Made by a program: the position numbers and the translations under genes. Of a stretch of DNA of 64,000 nt, positions 25,301-37,300 are shown piece after piece (the stretch's first letter is position 1; each line of letters opens with the position of its first letter). The stretch lies in contig CM063106.1 in the NCBI GenBank assembly GCA_031841125.1, positions 45,621,806 to 45,685,805 of the forward strand. The letters run 5' to 3'. The notes beneath the pieces are model-generated. The model saw nothing but the letters and a program-made list of their open reading frames with translations, made no database searches and was not told the DNA's origin. The DNA comes from Acanthococcus lagerstroemiae (lineage: Eukaryota > Arthropoda > Insecta > Hemiptera > Eriococcidae).

Positions 25301-28300
25301 TCCCCGCAAATGAAAGACACCGATGAAGACAACTCTTTGCCATATGATGACATGAAAATGCAATGTTACCGCATTGTGTTTTCCTGGATAACTGAATTAA
25401 GAGTGCATGGCTTAAGTCCACTTGGAGAGGGAGTAAATGTAATCAATGTTAAAAGCAGCTCTTAAATAGGGTATTTTGAAGTCCGAAGTGGAATTAGGAT
25501 AAGTATTATACATACGAGTATACTAGTATCATAGAATGTCCATTTCCAATCAACCACTATACCCCTTTCTTTTGAAAAACAGCTTTCTTCTTCCCATATT
25601 ATGTGACACAATATCTTCGAATAATTTACGAAATAAATCATATTCGCAACACTACAGGGTTTTATTAAAAATGATTCAAATACTGGAAACCATAAAATTA
25701 CGTTTGACAAACCAAAAAAAAAAAAAAAAAACCAACAACTATACACAAGAAGAATGGGTAATCCGATTTTACTTTTAAAGATTACAAAGCTCACACATTA
25801 ATATGAAAAAACAAATTCATGCTTCATTTTATTTCTTTTTTTCAAAAATATAAGTAAATGATCAAAACGTAAGCCTCTTTTTTTCTATAATCCACATGTA
25901 ATTTCGTTTCATACTAGTGCATATGTTTGGGCCCGTCCGAAAGAGGCAGCTTGTATAATATACATTAAAACAGTAAAACATATCGAACGTTGGAGTAAAA
26001 TCAAAAAATACTGAATCAATTAATGTAGATTCGCCTTCACCTAATGATTTATTCAGTTTCAGTCTTTCATGATTGTGCAACCAATGAATCAGGTATACTT
26101 TAGAATTCAATTCAGTGGGATCTTACTGATCACAAAATTTTCCATCAGAAATGGCATTCCGTTTTACTTATGTGCCTTTTAATTCGTTTCTGTATTCAGT
26201 TGAAGTTGAAACAGCATTCTTGCAATGTTCAAATATCAGTATTCTAATTTTCAAAGCTATAACTGATAACCTACCTATATTTACGAAAATATTAAAAAAT
26301 AGGATAAATCTGATAGGTCACATCTAACTGTCTTTCGTTCAAGGCTCTATCATTCTGCACGAGAGCGCAACACTCGTTTGAAGACTTGCAGCCACAAGTG
26401 AAGTCTTTGCCCCACTTGGTCATCTTCATCCCCATTGACGGTACCCGATTTTGTACTGTCAAAAAATATACGTACCTTGTTCTGTTGCATTTAACTAAAA
26501 ATAATACCCTTTTTTTTTTTTTTTTTTGTGCAGGCTTATCACAAATATTTAATAGGTAGAAGCAGAAATTCTAGTTTATCTGTTCAAGGAGCGAACGTTT
26601 CGACTTCGAAAGCACAGGCTGGGAGCATATTGGATATCGAGGAAATGCGATTAAATATAAAGCAGTATAATAAAATGCAAACGGTTATTAATGAAGATAT
26701 ATTTGGCCCTCTGCAAAATGATTCTCTAGTCATTGTTATTCAAGTAAGTTGTTGGCTTTCGCTTGCTCTGTTTCATTTATTTGTATTTGTCCCTGTTTCT
26801 CATTTCTTTCGCCATACATGCATATATATCGCTGACATAATCCGTTTTAAAAGCCTCCTAAGGTTGCATTTTATCGACTTATTAGCCGTGTAATGTATAA
26901 GTAAAAAGTGTACCTAAAGAACACGAACCATACGATTTTAATTCTTCTGACTTCATGTGTGGACGCTGACAGACGCTTTTTCAGAAGCGGGCGGAAAAAA
27001 AGAGAATTCAGATGGAGGGGGGAAAAGTTTCTATCTGATTGATTCGGCGAATAGTGTCAAGAATATTTTACCCCCCCCCCCCCCACACACACACACCATT
27101 TCCTCAATGGAAAACATTTTCAATTTGAATAATTCAGAAGCGCGAGATGAATCGTGCACCGTTCTTTCCTCATTGCCAACTGAAATCTGGGACCAAAGTC
27201 CTACAGATTTGCAACTGTGTATTTGTTGAAAATTGGGAGGACGTGTGAAAGTCGAGAATCTTACAAACTATCATATCACTAATACGGGTTTGAAGGTCAT
27301 TAAATTTATTTCCGACTTTTGTTTTGCACTCGGCTGAAAGATTAATGTAAATAAGGTACAAGAAGGGCTAGGAAATAGGAAAAGTCAGTGAGTATTATGT
27401 AGGCATCTTTGTTCAGGTTTCCATCTTCATTTAAAGCATTCTTTACTTTAGTTTTACCCAACCTGAGAATAAGAGGTCAGTGAAAAGGGGGTACAATGGG
27501 TCAACCATTTGCTGAACCCACTGTTGAGTATAATATTTTACTTCTTCGGCCAGGAAGTCGATAAACTCGTTTTTTATATTTTAAATGTATCCTTACCTCA
27601 AAACTCATGATTCTGTTAGAGTAAGAATCGCCTCAGTGGAAACTGATTGGAACTATTTTTGTTCTCTTTAACGAATTATTATTGCACAAAGTTTTAACGC
27701 GTTCAGATTTTCATTGGGGGGGGGGGGGGTTGGTATTACACTGATTAGTAATTCAGTTTGGTCAAATAAAAGCCTCCAATATGCACGTTGATATATCCCA
27801 TATTTTAAAATTTTACAATATTTGATTGAGACATTCCGTGAAGTTTTTTTAAACGTTACGTGAAAGTGACATCAGAGATTTTCTGATTGATGTTAAAACG
27901 TTGGGGTCTTGAAGTTTAACCTGGGATTTATGAAAAGATTTTTCGAGATACACTTCATTGAACCAAAACACTCAGGGGTGACGTTTTGATTTTCTCGTGT
28001 GTAGCATGATGCGAAACAAATTTTTCTTCAAAAATTGACCAAGAAACTCCTATCGTCTCCCCCACCCCCCACCCATGGCGCTGTACTTTTACATAGAAAT
28101 AATAAAAATCAGTCACATTTTTGATTTTACGAATAACGATAGTGATAACTGATTATAAATTTAATAAAGTAACGATTTTCTTGAGGTAAAAATTTTGTAA
28201 TATTTTCTTCTGTAAAGTATGGTGCAAAATTTAAATTTTCTTGTGAATTTTCCCAAATGGTGAAAACTTTTGATTTTTCAGCGTGTAGCAGGCTTTTTTT

Positions 28301-31300
28301 CTAATTTTCCCGAGTGTAGCAAAAAAGTTCTCGTGTGTAGCACTTGCACGCCTGCTACACCCTACTTGCCACCCCTGAAAACACTTTCATAAAAGAAAAT
28401 GAGACTATATTGCCCTTAACATAATATGCTAAAAGTAGGTAACGTTTTGAAAATTCAAATCAATTTTATATTTGAATTTTTGGGAAGTTTTGAAATTGAA
28501 GCATTAGAAACATCAGTAATGAGAAAATTCCATTTTGGGTGAAAAAAGTTTTTTTTTTGTAATAGGATATTCACTTTGCAGGAGCCCCAGAAAAAGGCAC
28601 ATTCTCTCGTCACATATGTACGTCGTGGTCTGTGCATTCTCAATAATTTCACTGTCCAGCACAAAATATGTTCTGAGAAGGGATTCACTTTTCCAGATGT
28701 ATTTTTCATGTTGATTCCGATTCCGTTAAACAATTTTCCCTTGAACCGTCAGTTATTCTGCTGATGGCATTTGAAACAGCTAAAAAAGCTATTTGCGTGG
28801 ATCCAGGCTCGTTTCTAACGCGTCCTGTTTCTTAACCTATTGTTTGTGTGGATTCTGAATCTGGCCTTCAAATATGGATGTATTATGTAGGTGTTTTCTT
28901 AAGCTAAGTCAGCTTTTGAACACACAGCGAGGCCCAGTTCTATTGTGTACTAATCAGCATAGTGACGTAGCAGTTGGTGAAACCCTAAAGAAAAAGAAAA
29001 ATAGAAAGAAAAAAAATGGAATGTGTGACTTTGCTCACAATTGTTTATTTGTTCTTCTAGCCAGAAGTGATCAATTTCGATGTTTTGTCTTATTGTTTGT
29101 GAATAAAGAAGTACCAATCAGGTGCTTATGCATTTCAGAGATGCCGAGGACATACGTCCGTGTATTAGGGTCTCGACCTCAGGGACAGTTCCCAGTATTC
29201 ACCTTGGGCTGCAGTATTATTGCTGCCTTATTTTTTATACATCTCCCCTCCCGCAAATGTTTTTGGATCAAATTTCTCCGCCCCAACATTTTTCTTCTCT
29301 GGACTGCAGCCCAGTCAGCCCGTCTGGTAAAAATCAGCGCTGCTTGTACTTCCAAAAGAAAGGTCTCATTTGATTTTTTCTGACGATTTTTGGTATAAAG
29401 AAAGAGTGCAGGTCTCATAGTTAACAGTCCTTGTTTTTTTTTGTTTTTCTTCTTTCTTTTTGCATGGATGCATGCACATCAGTGTACATAGTATATTAAT
29501 TTGAAGGGGGGGGGATACTTGGCACTTTTAATAGACCATACTACATTTACAACTTTTTTTCCGTTCATTCATGAACATGTGCAATGTCACCTCATTGCAA
29601 TACCACTTTGTAATATTATTTCATAATTCGGTGGAAAATTGTGTGTGTGTGCGTGTGAGGGGGGGCAGAATCTTTTGGGCCACAATGCCTCATTAAAATT
29701 ACACAAAATATCCTGGTTATTTGAACCAGTTTTTATGGTCTGTAGAGCACGTCAAACTTGAAAATACAAAACAAAGTGAGCAGTCATCCCGTGTTAAAGA
29801 AAGTTGCGTTCTTTTGATCCACGTGAAACCGGAAGAAAATATCCAAAATATCACATTTCTGTACCCATTACTACTATGTTTTTGAGTGGCAGTGAGAATT
29901 ATGATTTTGACCCCGCTCCCACCCTCCCACCCAGTCATGTCAGTTGTTGGATAGTTACGGAAAAAATGTTGGGGAATTTTCAGATAAAATTTGTTTTCCA
30001 CCGAAGTGAACGATTTCTGATTCATTATCGGAAACCAGAAAAGTTTTTCACATGTTCTCTTAAGAGAGGAGTAGCAGGACCGATGTTGGTTGGTATAATC
30101 AGTTAATTTGAAGCACAATTGGGATTTAAACTTAAGAGTCTTAAGTGTTGGTAGCCCTATATATGTGTGAGTGATCACGTATGATTTACCGGGATCTGGT
30201 TGGCCAAGCGGATAGCGCGTTGGTCTTGGAATCCGGAGGTCCCGGGTTCGGGCTCACGTAGCAACTCTCCAGATTTCGACCTAGGCGGGTTTTTCGGTCA
30301 GAAAGGAAGAGCGCTAAGACAGCCTTAACAGCTCCCCGACGTCTCTGAGGTAATGCTCGAAATGGCCAGGCGCGGATCCAGACGATCATTTTGGGGATGG
30401 AAATAGCAGAAGGAAAAGCGCACAAAGCGCGCTAAAATTCTTTTTGCTGCCCCTCTTCCATAAATTTCCCCCTCCCCACAGATTCTTCCCCCTTCCTCCA
30501 CAGATTTTTCCTGTTTTGGGGGGTTTCGGGGAAGATCCCCCTTGTGGATCCGCGCCTTTAGGCTGGATTCCAGGGCTCAGAATGGGAACAAATTGAAAAC
30601 GAAGAAGCGTGTAGCAAACTTCAACTAGGTATTATTAAGTCGATTAGAAATTCACTTCCAAAGAAAATTTGTCATAAATTCAACTGCATCATCACCAAAA
30701 AATTGAATTATAATCTGTTTCACTGGTCTAATAATTTTTACTCGTCTTTTACCCTCCTAAACACAGCAGCTTTTCTGTTTGAAAGTACACATGGTCACTC
30801 ATTCATTTTCACCCGCACAGCTGATTTTGGAGGACACTCTAGTGCAAGTTTAAGCCTCAATGTTAGCAAATCACAGCCATGGTATACTTACTTGGCGTCT
30901 GAAAATTCGGCGTAGATTGGTTTCCTGACCAGCCTGTAATATGAATTAAGATTGACGAGGTAAGGATTATACTACTGGCTCGATTTAGGGAGGCTCGAGA
31001 ATATGTTGGGGCTTGTAGAGGGGTAGTTCTCCAAACGTACCAAATTTCGTAGTGGACAATTTGGGATTTGTATAATGTCATTTTTGAAAAAATTTTCTCC
31101 ATTAAGATTTTAGTATACACGGAGCACTACACATACCTGGTATTTATCCAACGTAAGAACTCTTGAGGGGGACAGGGGAGCATAACCTGTCCACTACCAA
31201 GGAAATGTTGACCACTACAATCGAATGATAAGTAACTTCAACAGTAATGTTAACTGAAAGCTGCAGGCCTGCAGATTCATGTGTGTAAGACATGTCAAAG

Positions 31301-34300
31301 GAAAAAAATCTCTCGCTTCCGTATATATAAGAGTTGTTTCTCCGGATGAATACACGTGAATTTCCTCAGTAGTGAACGAGCATTCCTTCGTAGTGGTCAT
31401 CAATGGCACTACGATGGGAAAAAGACGTGACCACTACGAAAGAAAAAGTTCACACGTAGGTTGTTTTGTTTACCTGATAGCAGCAAATGAGAGATGTATT
31501 TCTGAAATAGCATTAGCAGTGTTGCTAGCTACTAGAATTTGTATGAATTAACTTCCCTCGAGTGATAGAATTTCCTTCACGTATGTTCACCACGGTAGTC
31601 TTCTGTAGTATAGTGGTTAGTATCCCCGCCTGTCACGTTGAAGACCGGGGTTCGATTCCCTGCCAGGGAGAGGCTTCCTTTGTAGTGGTCATCAATGGCA
31701 CTACGATGGGGAAAAACGTGGCCACTACGAAAGAAAAAGTTCACTCGTAGATTGCATAGTTTACCTGATAGGAGCAAATGAGAGATGTATTTCTGAAATA
31801 GCATTAACAGTGTTGCTAGCTACTAGAATTTGTGTAAATTACCTTCCCTCGAGTGATAGAATTTCCTTCACGTATGTTCACCACGGTAGTCTTCGGTGGT
31901 ATAGTGGTTAGTATCCCCGCCTGTCACGTTGAAGACCGGGGTTCGATTCCCCGCCAGGGAGAGACTTTGGGGTCTGCTTGGCCGAGTGGATAGCGTGCTG
32001 GTCTCGGAATCCGAAGGTTCCGGGTTCGAGCCCACGTAGTAACTCACTACATTTCGATTTAGGCCGGTTTTTCGACAAAAAGAGAAAAGGACTAAGACAG
32101 CCCTGACAGTCTCCCCGACGTTTCTGAGCTAATGCTTGAAAGGGCGGATTCCAAGACTCGGGTTGAGAACAAAAATTAGAAAAGAACATGTGTTCACTAT
32201 GAAACTACGTACGATTGTGAAGTATAACTTTTCTAAACAAATTTGTATTTCGGCCGCGATGAAAACATTGCATTGCTAGAATTCAGCCGAAACTTTATTC
32301 TGCACATAAAAAACAAGTACATTATAGTCAGTTAGCATAAAAGATCCCTTCATTGTGCAAATCCTAGCGTTGCCTGAAAACTGACTAATACAAAGAATAA
32401 GCTGTTGATTACAGATTGTTGAGATGGCCTCAGACTATAAGGCAGTGGTGTGAATATTTATTATATCCAGACTTTTTAATTAACTTATCCTAGTCAAATT
32501 TATGTTGTAGTTTTTTTATCTTTTATTGAATAAGAAGTCGATTTGGACCATTTACAGAGTGAAACAGAGGGTGGTTACATCCACTGCGAAAGAAAATTTA
32601 GACTGTTTTTTCAGTTTTTTCTCTGAAAAATATGAACCAATGAGCGAATACGTGTAGTATGTTATGAAAGAGATATAGTTATTGAACCAACAAAAACCAA
32701 ATTATCATTCTAACGCTCTTAGTTTTGAAAATAGTTGCCAATATGCAAGGTATGTGCATGTTTAGAGAATCACCCAGTTGACGTCACCGTCAGACGAGGG
32801 AGGTACAATATTGTTGATTGATAATATCTACAGCTTTTCCACTATCATGAACGATAATGTTGTTGAGAGTACGTTGCCCCCCAGCCGAATAATGCTGGAA
32901 GATAATGCTGACAGAGGAGGGGGCGATGAATAAATATTTTGAAACCGATAACAGAGTAGTTACAGTCTACAGATTTGAGTCCGTGTCCTGAAGCTATTAC
33001 ATTAATTTTTTAACACCTTTTTAGAAACAACATGCTCGTATAGGAGAATAGTGTGATACAATCTTCCTCGCTGCTTTAACATTAATATTGATTTGATATT
33101 TCCGTTGCAGGTACATAATCGACTGATGTATTTAAGACATACTATAATTAGTCTTGCTCAAGCGGAAGGCATAGAAAACGCCTTACTAGTCTTCAGTCAC
33201 GATTATTACGACGAAGATATAAATTACCTCGTTCAGAGTATCGATTTTTGTAAAGTAATACAAATATTCTATCCGTACTCCATACAAACTCATCCGAACG
33301 TATTTCCAGGCGAATCGCCCAACGATTGCCCCCGCAACATCAACAGAAAAGAGTGAGTACATTCTGGACTTAAATACTTACTTGTGCCTCTAAACCGTGT
33401 ATAAATAATATACCTGTACCGAACGGAAATACGGTACAATAATGTTCATTATCCAGTGTGTTATGTGTACCTGCAGAACGATGCAACTGCGATTTTTAAA
33501 TCGATTTTCATATCTCTGCGGTATTTGACCACGATGCGCCGCTACAGTATAGCACGTTTTTTCTTTCTTTCTAATAGAACAAAAAAGAAAAAGAAGGAAA
33601 AAAGTTTTTCACGATTTACGATGTATTCAAAATATGGTTGTGTGAAAGGGTACCTCTACCTTCTGTGCATGGATTAACCGCATACTGGTAGTATAAAACT
33701 GAATTAGTGTGTGTTGTCAATTGATGGAAAGTTGAATTTCGAATTTACATCATGGGATATTTATTGAGATCGGGAATGTACTCGTAGGTACCCGCTTTCG
33801 GTACCGAACGAAATAAAAAGCGCGCGAACACGTGAGGGCAGACCTTTTACATATTAGTGAAATTTAATTATTTTTTGAAATACGGGTCAGAGCGGTACGA
33901 TCCTTTGTGGAGAAAGCCGGTTAGAGAAATACCACGGTTTTGCTGCTATGAACAAGAACACAACTTGAGATCCACTGAAAGTATGACGAGCGAGTGTATT
34001 GGAAATGATTTACTTGACAATGATCCGAGGAAACCTGTGCATAGATTTTTAGAATAAAGTGTTATGGGTACTGCCTGCTGTAGCAGTACGAATATTAAAA
34101 GAAAGGAAAGAAAGCCTATAGCCCCAGGGCCGGTTTTAAGTACTTTCTGCCCTGGGCTGCAGTATTTTTGCCGCCTTATTTTTTTACATATCCCCGCCGC
34201 GCCTCCCACAAAATTGAAGTAATTATTTTTTGGGCCACAAATTTTGCCGCTCTGGGCTGCAGCTCAGTCAGCCCGTATGGTGAAACCTGCGCTGTATAGC

Positions 34301-37300
34301 CCAGTATGACAGGTGAATCGGCCTAGGTCAATTTTTACAAATTTAAGAAAATTTTAGAGCCCGTCGTCACAATCTTCTCATCTCCAGACGAGTATAACCA
34401 CGAAATATGTGGTTTTCACTTTTTCACCGTGATCTTGGGATTTTCATGGTCAAATGATAAAGAAATTTGGCATGTAAGTGAAAGCGCTCTGTATAAATAC
34501 AACCAAATTTTTAAACGTTTTTTTTTTACTTTTTTTAACTTCCAAAATCGATTTTGAAATTTTGAAAATGGCGTCTCTGCCGCCATTTTCGAGCGGGCAA
34601 GAAAATGTTAATTTGAAAATATTTCTCAATGTATTCTCCACCTTCATGTCAATCTCTTCGTTTTTTGTTTTTTGTTTTTCATCGATTGTTGCTCATGAGG
34701 TTAAAGAAACAGATCCAGCAATTTCCTCTTAGTATCATTTGTGTGAGGTGGCGCTGTGTGCGTCGAGTGCTCAGACTTTGTAGTCCTTTACACTATTCCT
34801 CAGGTTGCTGTTAAGGATCAGCTCAGTGGCCTCACTCTTACTTCCAAAGTGAGAATTTACTGAGCTCTATCCCTTTGATCTTACTGGGTGCTGGATAGTG
34901 ATGCAAGATGAGAAAATCAATATCGATACGATAATATTATTTTATTATCACGATAATTAAAAATATCGATATCGTACTATATAAATATCGATAAATATTA
35001 TCGATATTTCTGATACTTCGATCGGAAATTTTGCTTTGATACTTGAGAATTGAGTTGAGAAGTTGGGAAAACCCAACAAGTCAAAAAGTTTTTCTAGTTT
35101 TCTAACTTTTGTTTTCATACTTGGGAATTTTGAGTTGAGTCAGTTAGAAAAATCCAAAAGGTTAAAAGTTTTTCTGTGTTTTTTTTTTTTGGGGGGGGGC
35201 TTTGATACTTGAAAATTTTGAATTGAGTCAGTTGACTTAATTTTCCACGTTGAGTTCAAATGCGGTGTCTAAATTTGGCAGCGACGCTCCGTTGCCGAAA
35301 TATAGTCGACAATGTGGTCAAAATGGGTCCGAAAAGGACTCTAGCTCAATTTCGACAACGGATTCAACTATAATACTTGTCCACTATATTTTACTAGCGG
35401 AATCCAGTACAGTTGCCTGAGTTGGCCTCGGTCTCTCTCTTTTCAAGTACTTGTCCATTTAATATTCCAAAATCCAACTTACAATCTTACAATTTACAAA
35501 ACAAACACATTCACATTGAAGCACTTTTGAGCAAATATAGTCTTCTAAATCAAAATCACTATCAGCGGTTTTCTGGCGAATCAAGTTAAAACTGTTATCA
35601 CATTTTTGGCTCAATAATGGAAAAAAACAATGAAAAACTGAAATTTGATCAAAAGAAACTTTATAACAATGGAACTTACAGGCCTTTTTAGTACGTACGT
35701 ACTTATATCATCATCAGTGAATCGTTTCAGGAAAAGGACCTAAAAATCTGTTACTTGAACAAGGTGTCTACAGGTTTGGAAAATTTGGAAAGTTTGGAAA
35801 AAGTCAGGAATTTGTAAAGTAGGTCAGGAAGTTTGTAAATAGTCAGGAAATTCAACAATATTTTTAAGAAGTTTGGGAAAAAAACATAGAATGAATTAAC
35901 GGAAAAATTTTTTCGTCGTTTAATTTTACTTCAGCACTCTATATGTATATCTGTGAACACCTTCCTAATGCTTTCACCCAAAAATCAACTTCAAATTTCA
36001 GCTCATTTTAACCATAGCGTCTAGTAGTATAAACATAAATATATACTGTTCATACTGTAAAGGTTTAAAGAAAAGAAAAAAAAGTTTGGAAAAAGTCAGG
36101 AATTTATATTTTTCCATTCTTGTAGACACCTTGTTGAAGGCTTTTCTCTTAAATAAGGTACTAGAGAACTTGAAAAGGGAAAATAGTATATTACGTATCA
36201 GTGGCAGAAAGTAACCGATTTCCGAGTACGAGGCTTGCGGAGCGAGCGCAGCGAGTGACGCAATCGTACGAGGGAATCGGTTACTTTATAACACTGATAC
36301 GTACCATATTTTAATGAAATATGAACGGAAACATTAATTAATCCTTTTTAATTCTTATAATAACAAAAAAAAAGAAAAATGATAAACGACAAACGTAATA
36401 ATATGAATATAACGCCTTCTCCGTCATGAGTAGGGCTAGGAAAAATATGCTTTGGCATATTTTTTTCCATTGCGCCACAGTGGGTTATGTTTGGTATCTG
36501 GACGAATCAGAAGATTTTGAGTAAAATGAGCTGCGCATATTTTTCAAAAATTGGCATATTTTGATTCTCTGAGCATATTTTGGCATATTTTAGCTGATTT
36601 TTCAGCATATTAGGGAATATTTCACTGAAATTCACAATTTTGAAGAATATTTGCCAATTTTTTTCACTGTTCATGATCAACACTGTTAAATTGCATGTCA
36701 TAAGAAAAAGGTCTCAGTGTATAGTTACCACTGAGGCCTTTTTCTTCTGACACGTGCAATTCTTGAAAAATTAAAATTAATTGAAAAACATGAGAGCATG
36801 AGAACATGACATTTCTGCCATCCAAAAAATAATAAATTGACGTATGTTCTATGAGAGCTAAATGGAACATACGTCAATTATTTTTGTATGGCAGATTTGC
36901 TGGATCACAATGCTCTGTATTTACAGAGGAAAGAAAGAGCTTTAAAAAATCTGTGATTTGATACCATATTGCAAAAGCATATTTTGGCATATTCTTGGTT
37001 TTTGGAGAATATTTTTAGCATATTTTTATCAGTAATGCGGCAAATTTTATGCGCATATTTTACATTTTTTTGAGCATATTTTTCCTAGCCCTAGTCATGA
37101 GTCGCCGTAGCATGCAGAATACATAGGTTCGTACAGAATGAATGAAGTTAAGCACACATCGAACGTGGTTAGTACTTGGATGGGTGACCGCTCAGAAGTA
37201 CCAGATGAACGAAATTGAGCAGACGAACGAAATGGAGCAGCATTAAGTGCGAGGATAGAAAATTGGAAGGAACTCGACCGGTAATATGCGTGACGAGTTT

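Larger units (their letters stand above)
19369..26533 (+). other. MGAT2 intron 1
   Basis: 7165 bases, GT-AG. It holds an AATCC-word-rich patch (19970-20210), G-run-rich sequence near 20480-21470, the 22698 tandem repeat and repeat E copy 2. No exon of another gene was recognised. Confidence 0.85.
30121..30857 (-). mobile_element. Inverted-repeat element copy 1, split by a SINE
   Basis: Read on the minus strand it matches 58122-58470: CACTCTAGTG near 30840, GTGAAAATGAATGAGTG near 30800, GTGATGATGCAGTTGAATTT near 30690 and GAAGTTTGCTACACGCTTC at 30605. The match stops at about 30602 and resumes at about 30190, so the intervening SINE is an insertion. Both ends read GGGATTTAAAC or its inverse. 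Confidence 0.75.
31379..31961 (+). repeat. 291 bp tandem duplication carrying the tRNA-Asp-like copies
   Basis: Spacer plus tRNA-like sequence is repeated at an exact 291-base offset, with about 95% identity by eye. Each spacer contains a small inverted repeat, TCGTAGTGGTCA ... TGACCACTACGAA. The left unit starts without a preceding tRNA copy. Confidence 0.8.
26744..33110 (+). other. MGAT2 intron 2
   Basis: 6367 bases, GT-AG. It hosts the MITE at 29180, the three-level nest at 30121-30857, the tRNA-Asp-like tandem pair and SINE copy 2. 27240-29170 and 32190-33110 show nothing recognisable. Confidence 0.88.

Noticed and set aside
26744..26893. Continuation of MGAT2 exon 2 frame to a 121-codon product
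   Set aside because: A consensus GTAAGT donor lies at 26744 and the following residues are non-conserved; conserved VHNR is reached only by splicing to 33111.
28874..29383. 169-codon open frame on the + strand
   Set aside because: It crosses a MITE and low-complexity AAAGAAAAAG sequence, shows no conserved motif, and lies in an intron whose flanking exons belong to MGAT2.
29717..30178. 153-codon open frame on the - strand
   Set aside because: No recognisable domain, overlaps the edge of the 30121 repeat element, and composition matches the intron background.
31971..32045. Functional tRNA-Ser or tRNA-Leu gene
   Set aside because: A- and B-box regions are present but no acceptor stem closes, and the same head plus unrelated tail recurs at 30191, which marks a SINE.
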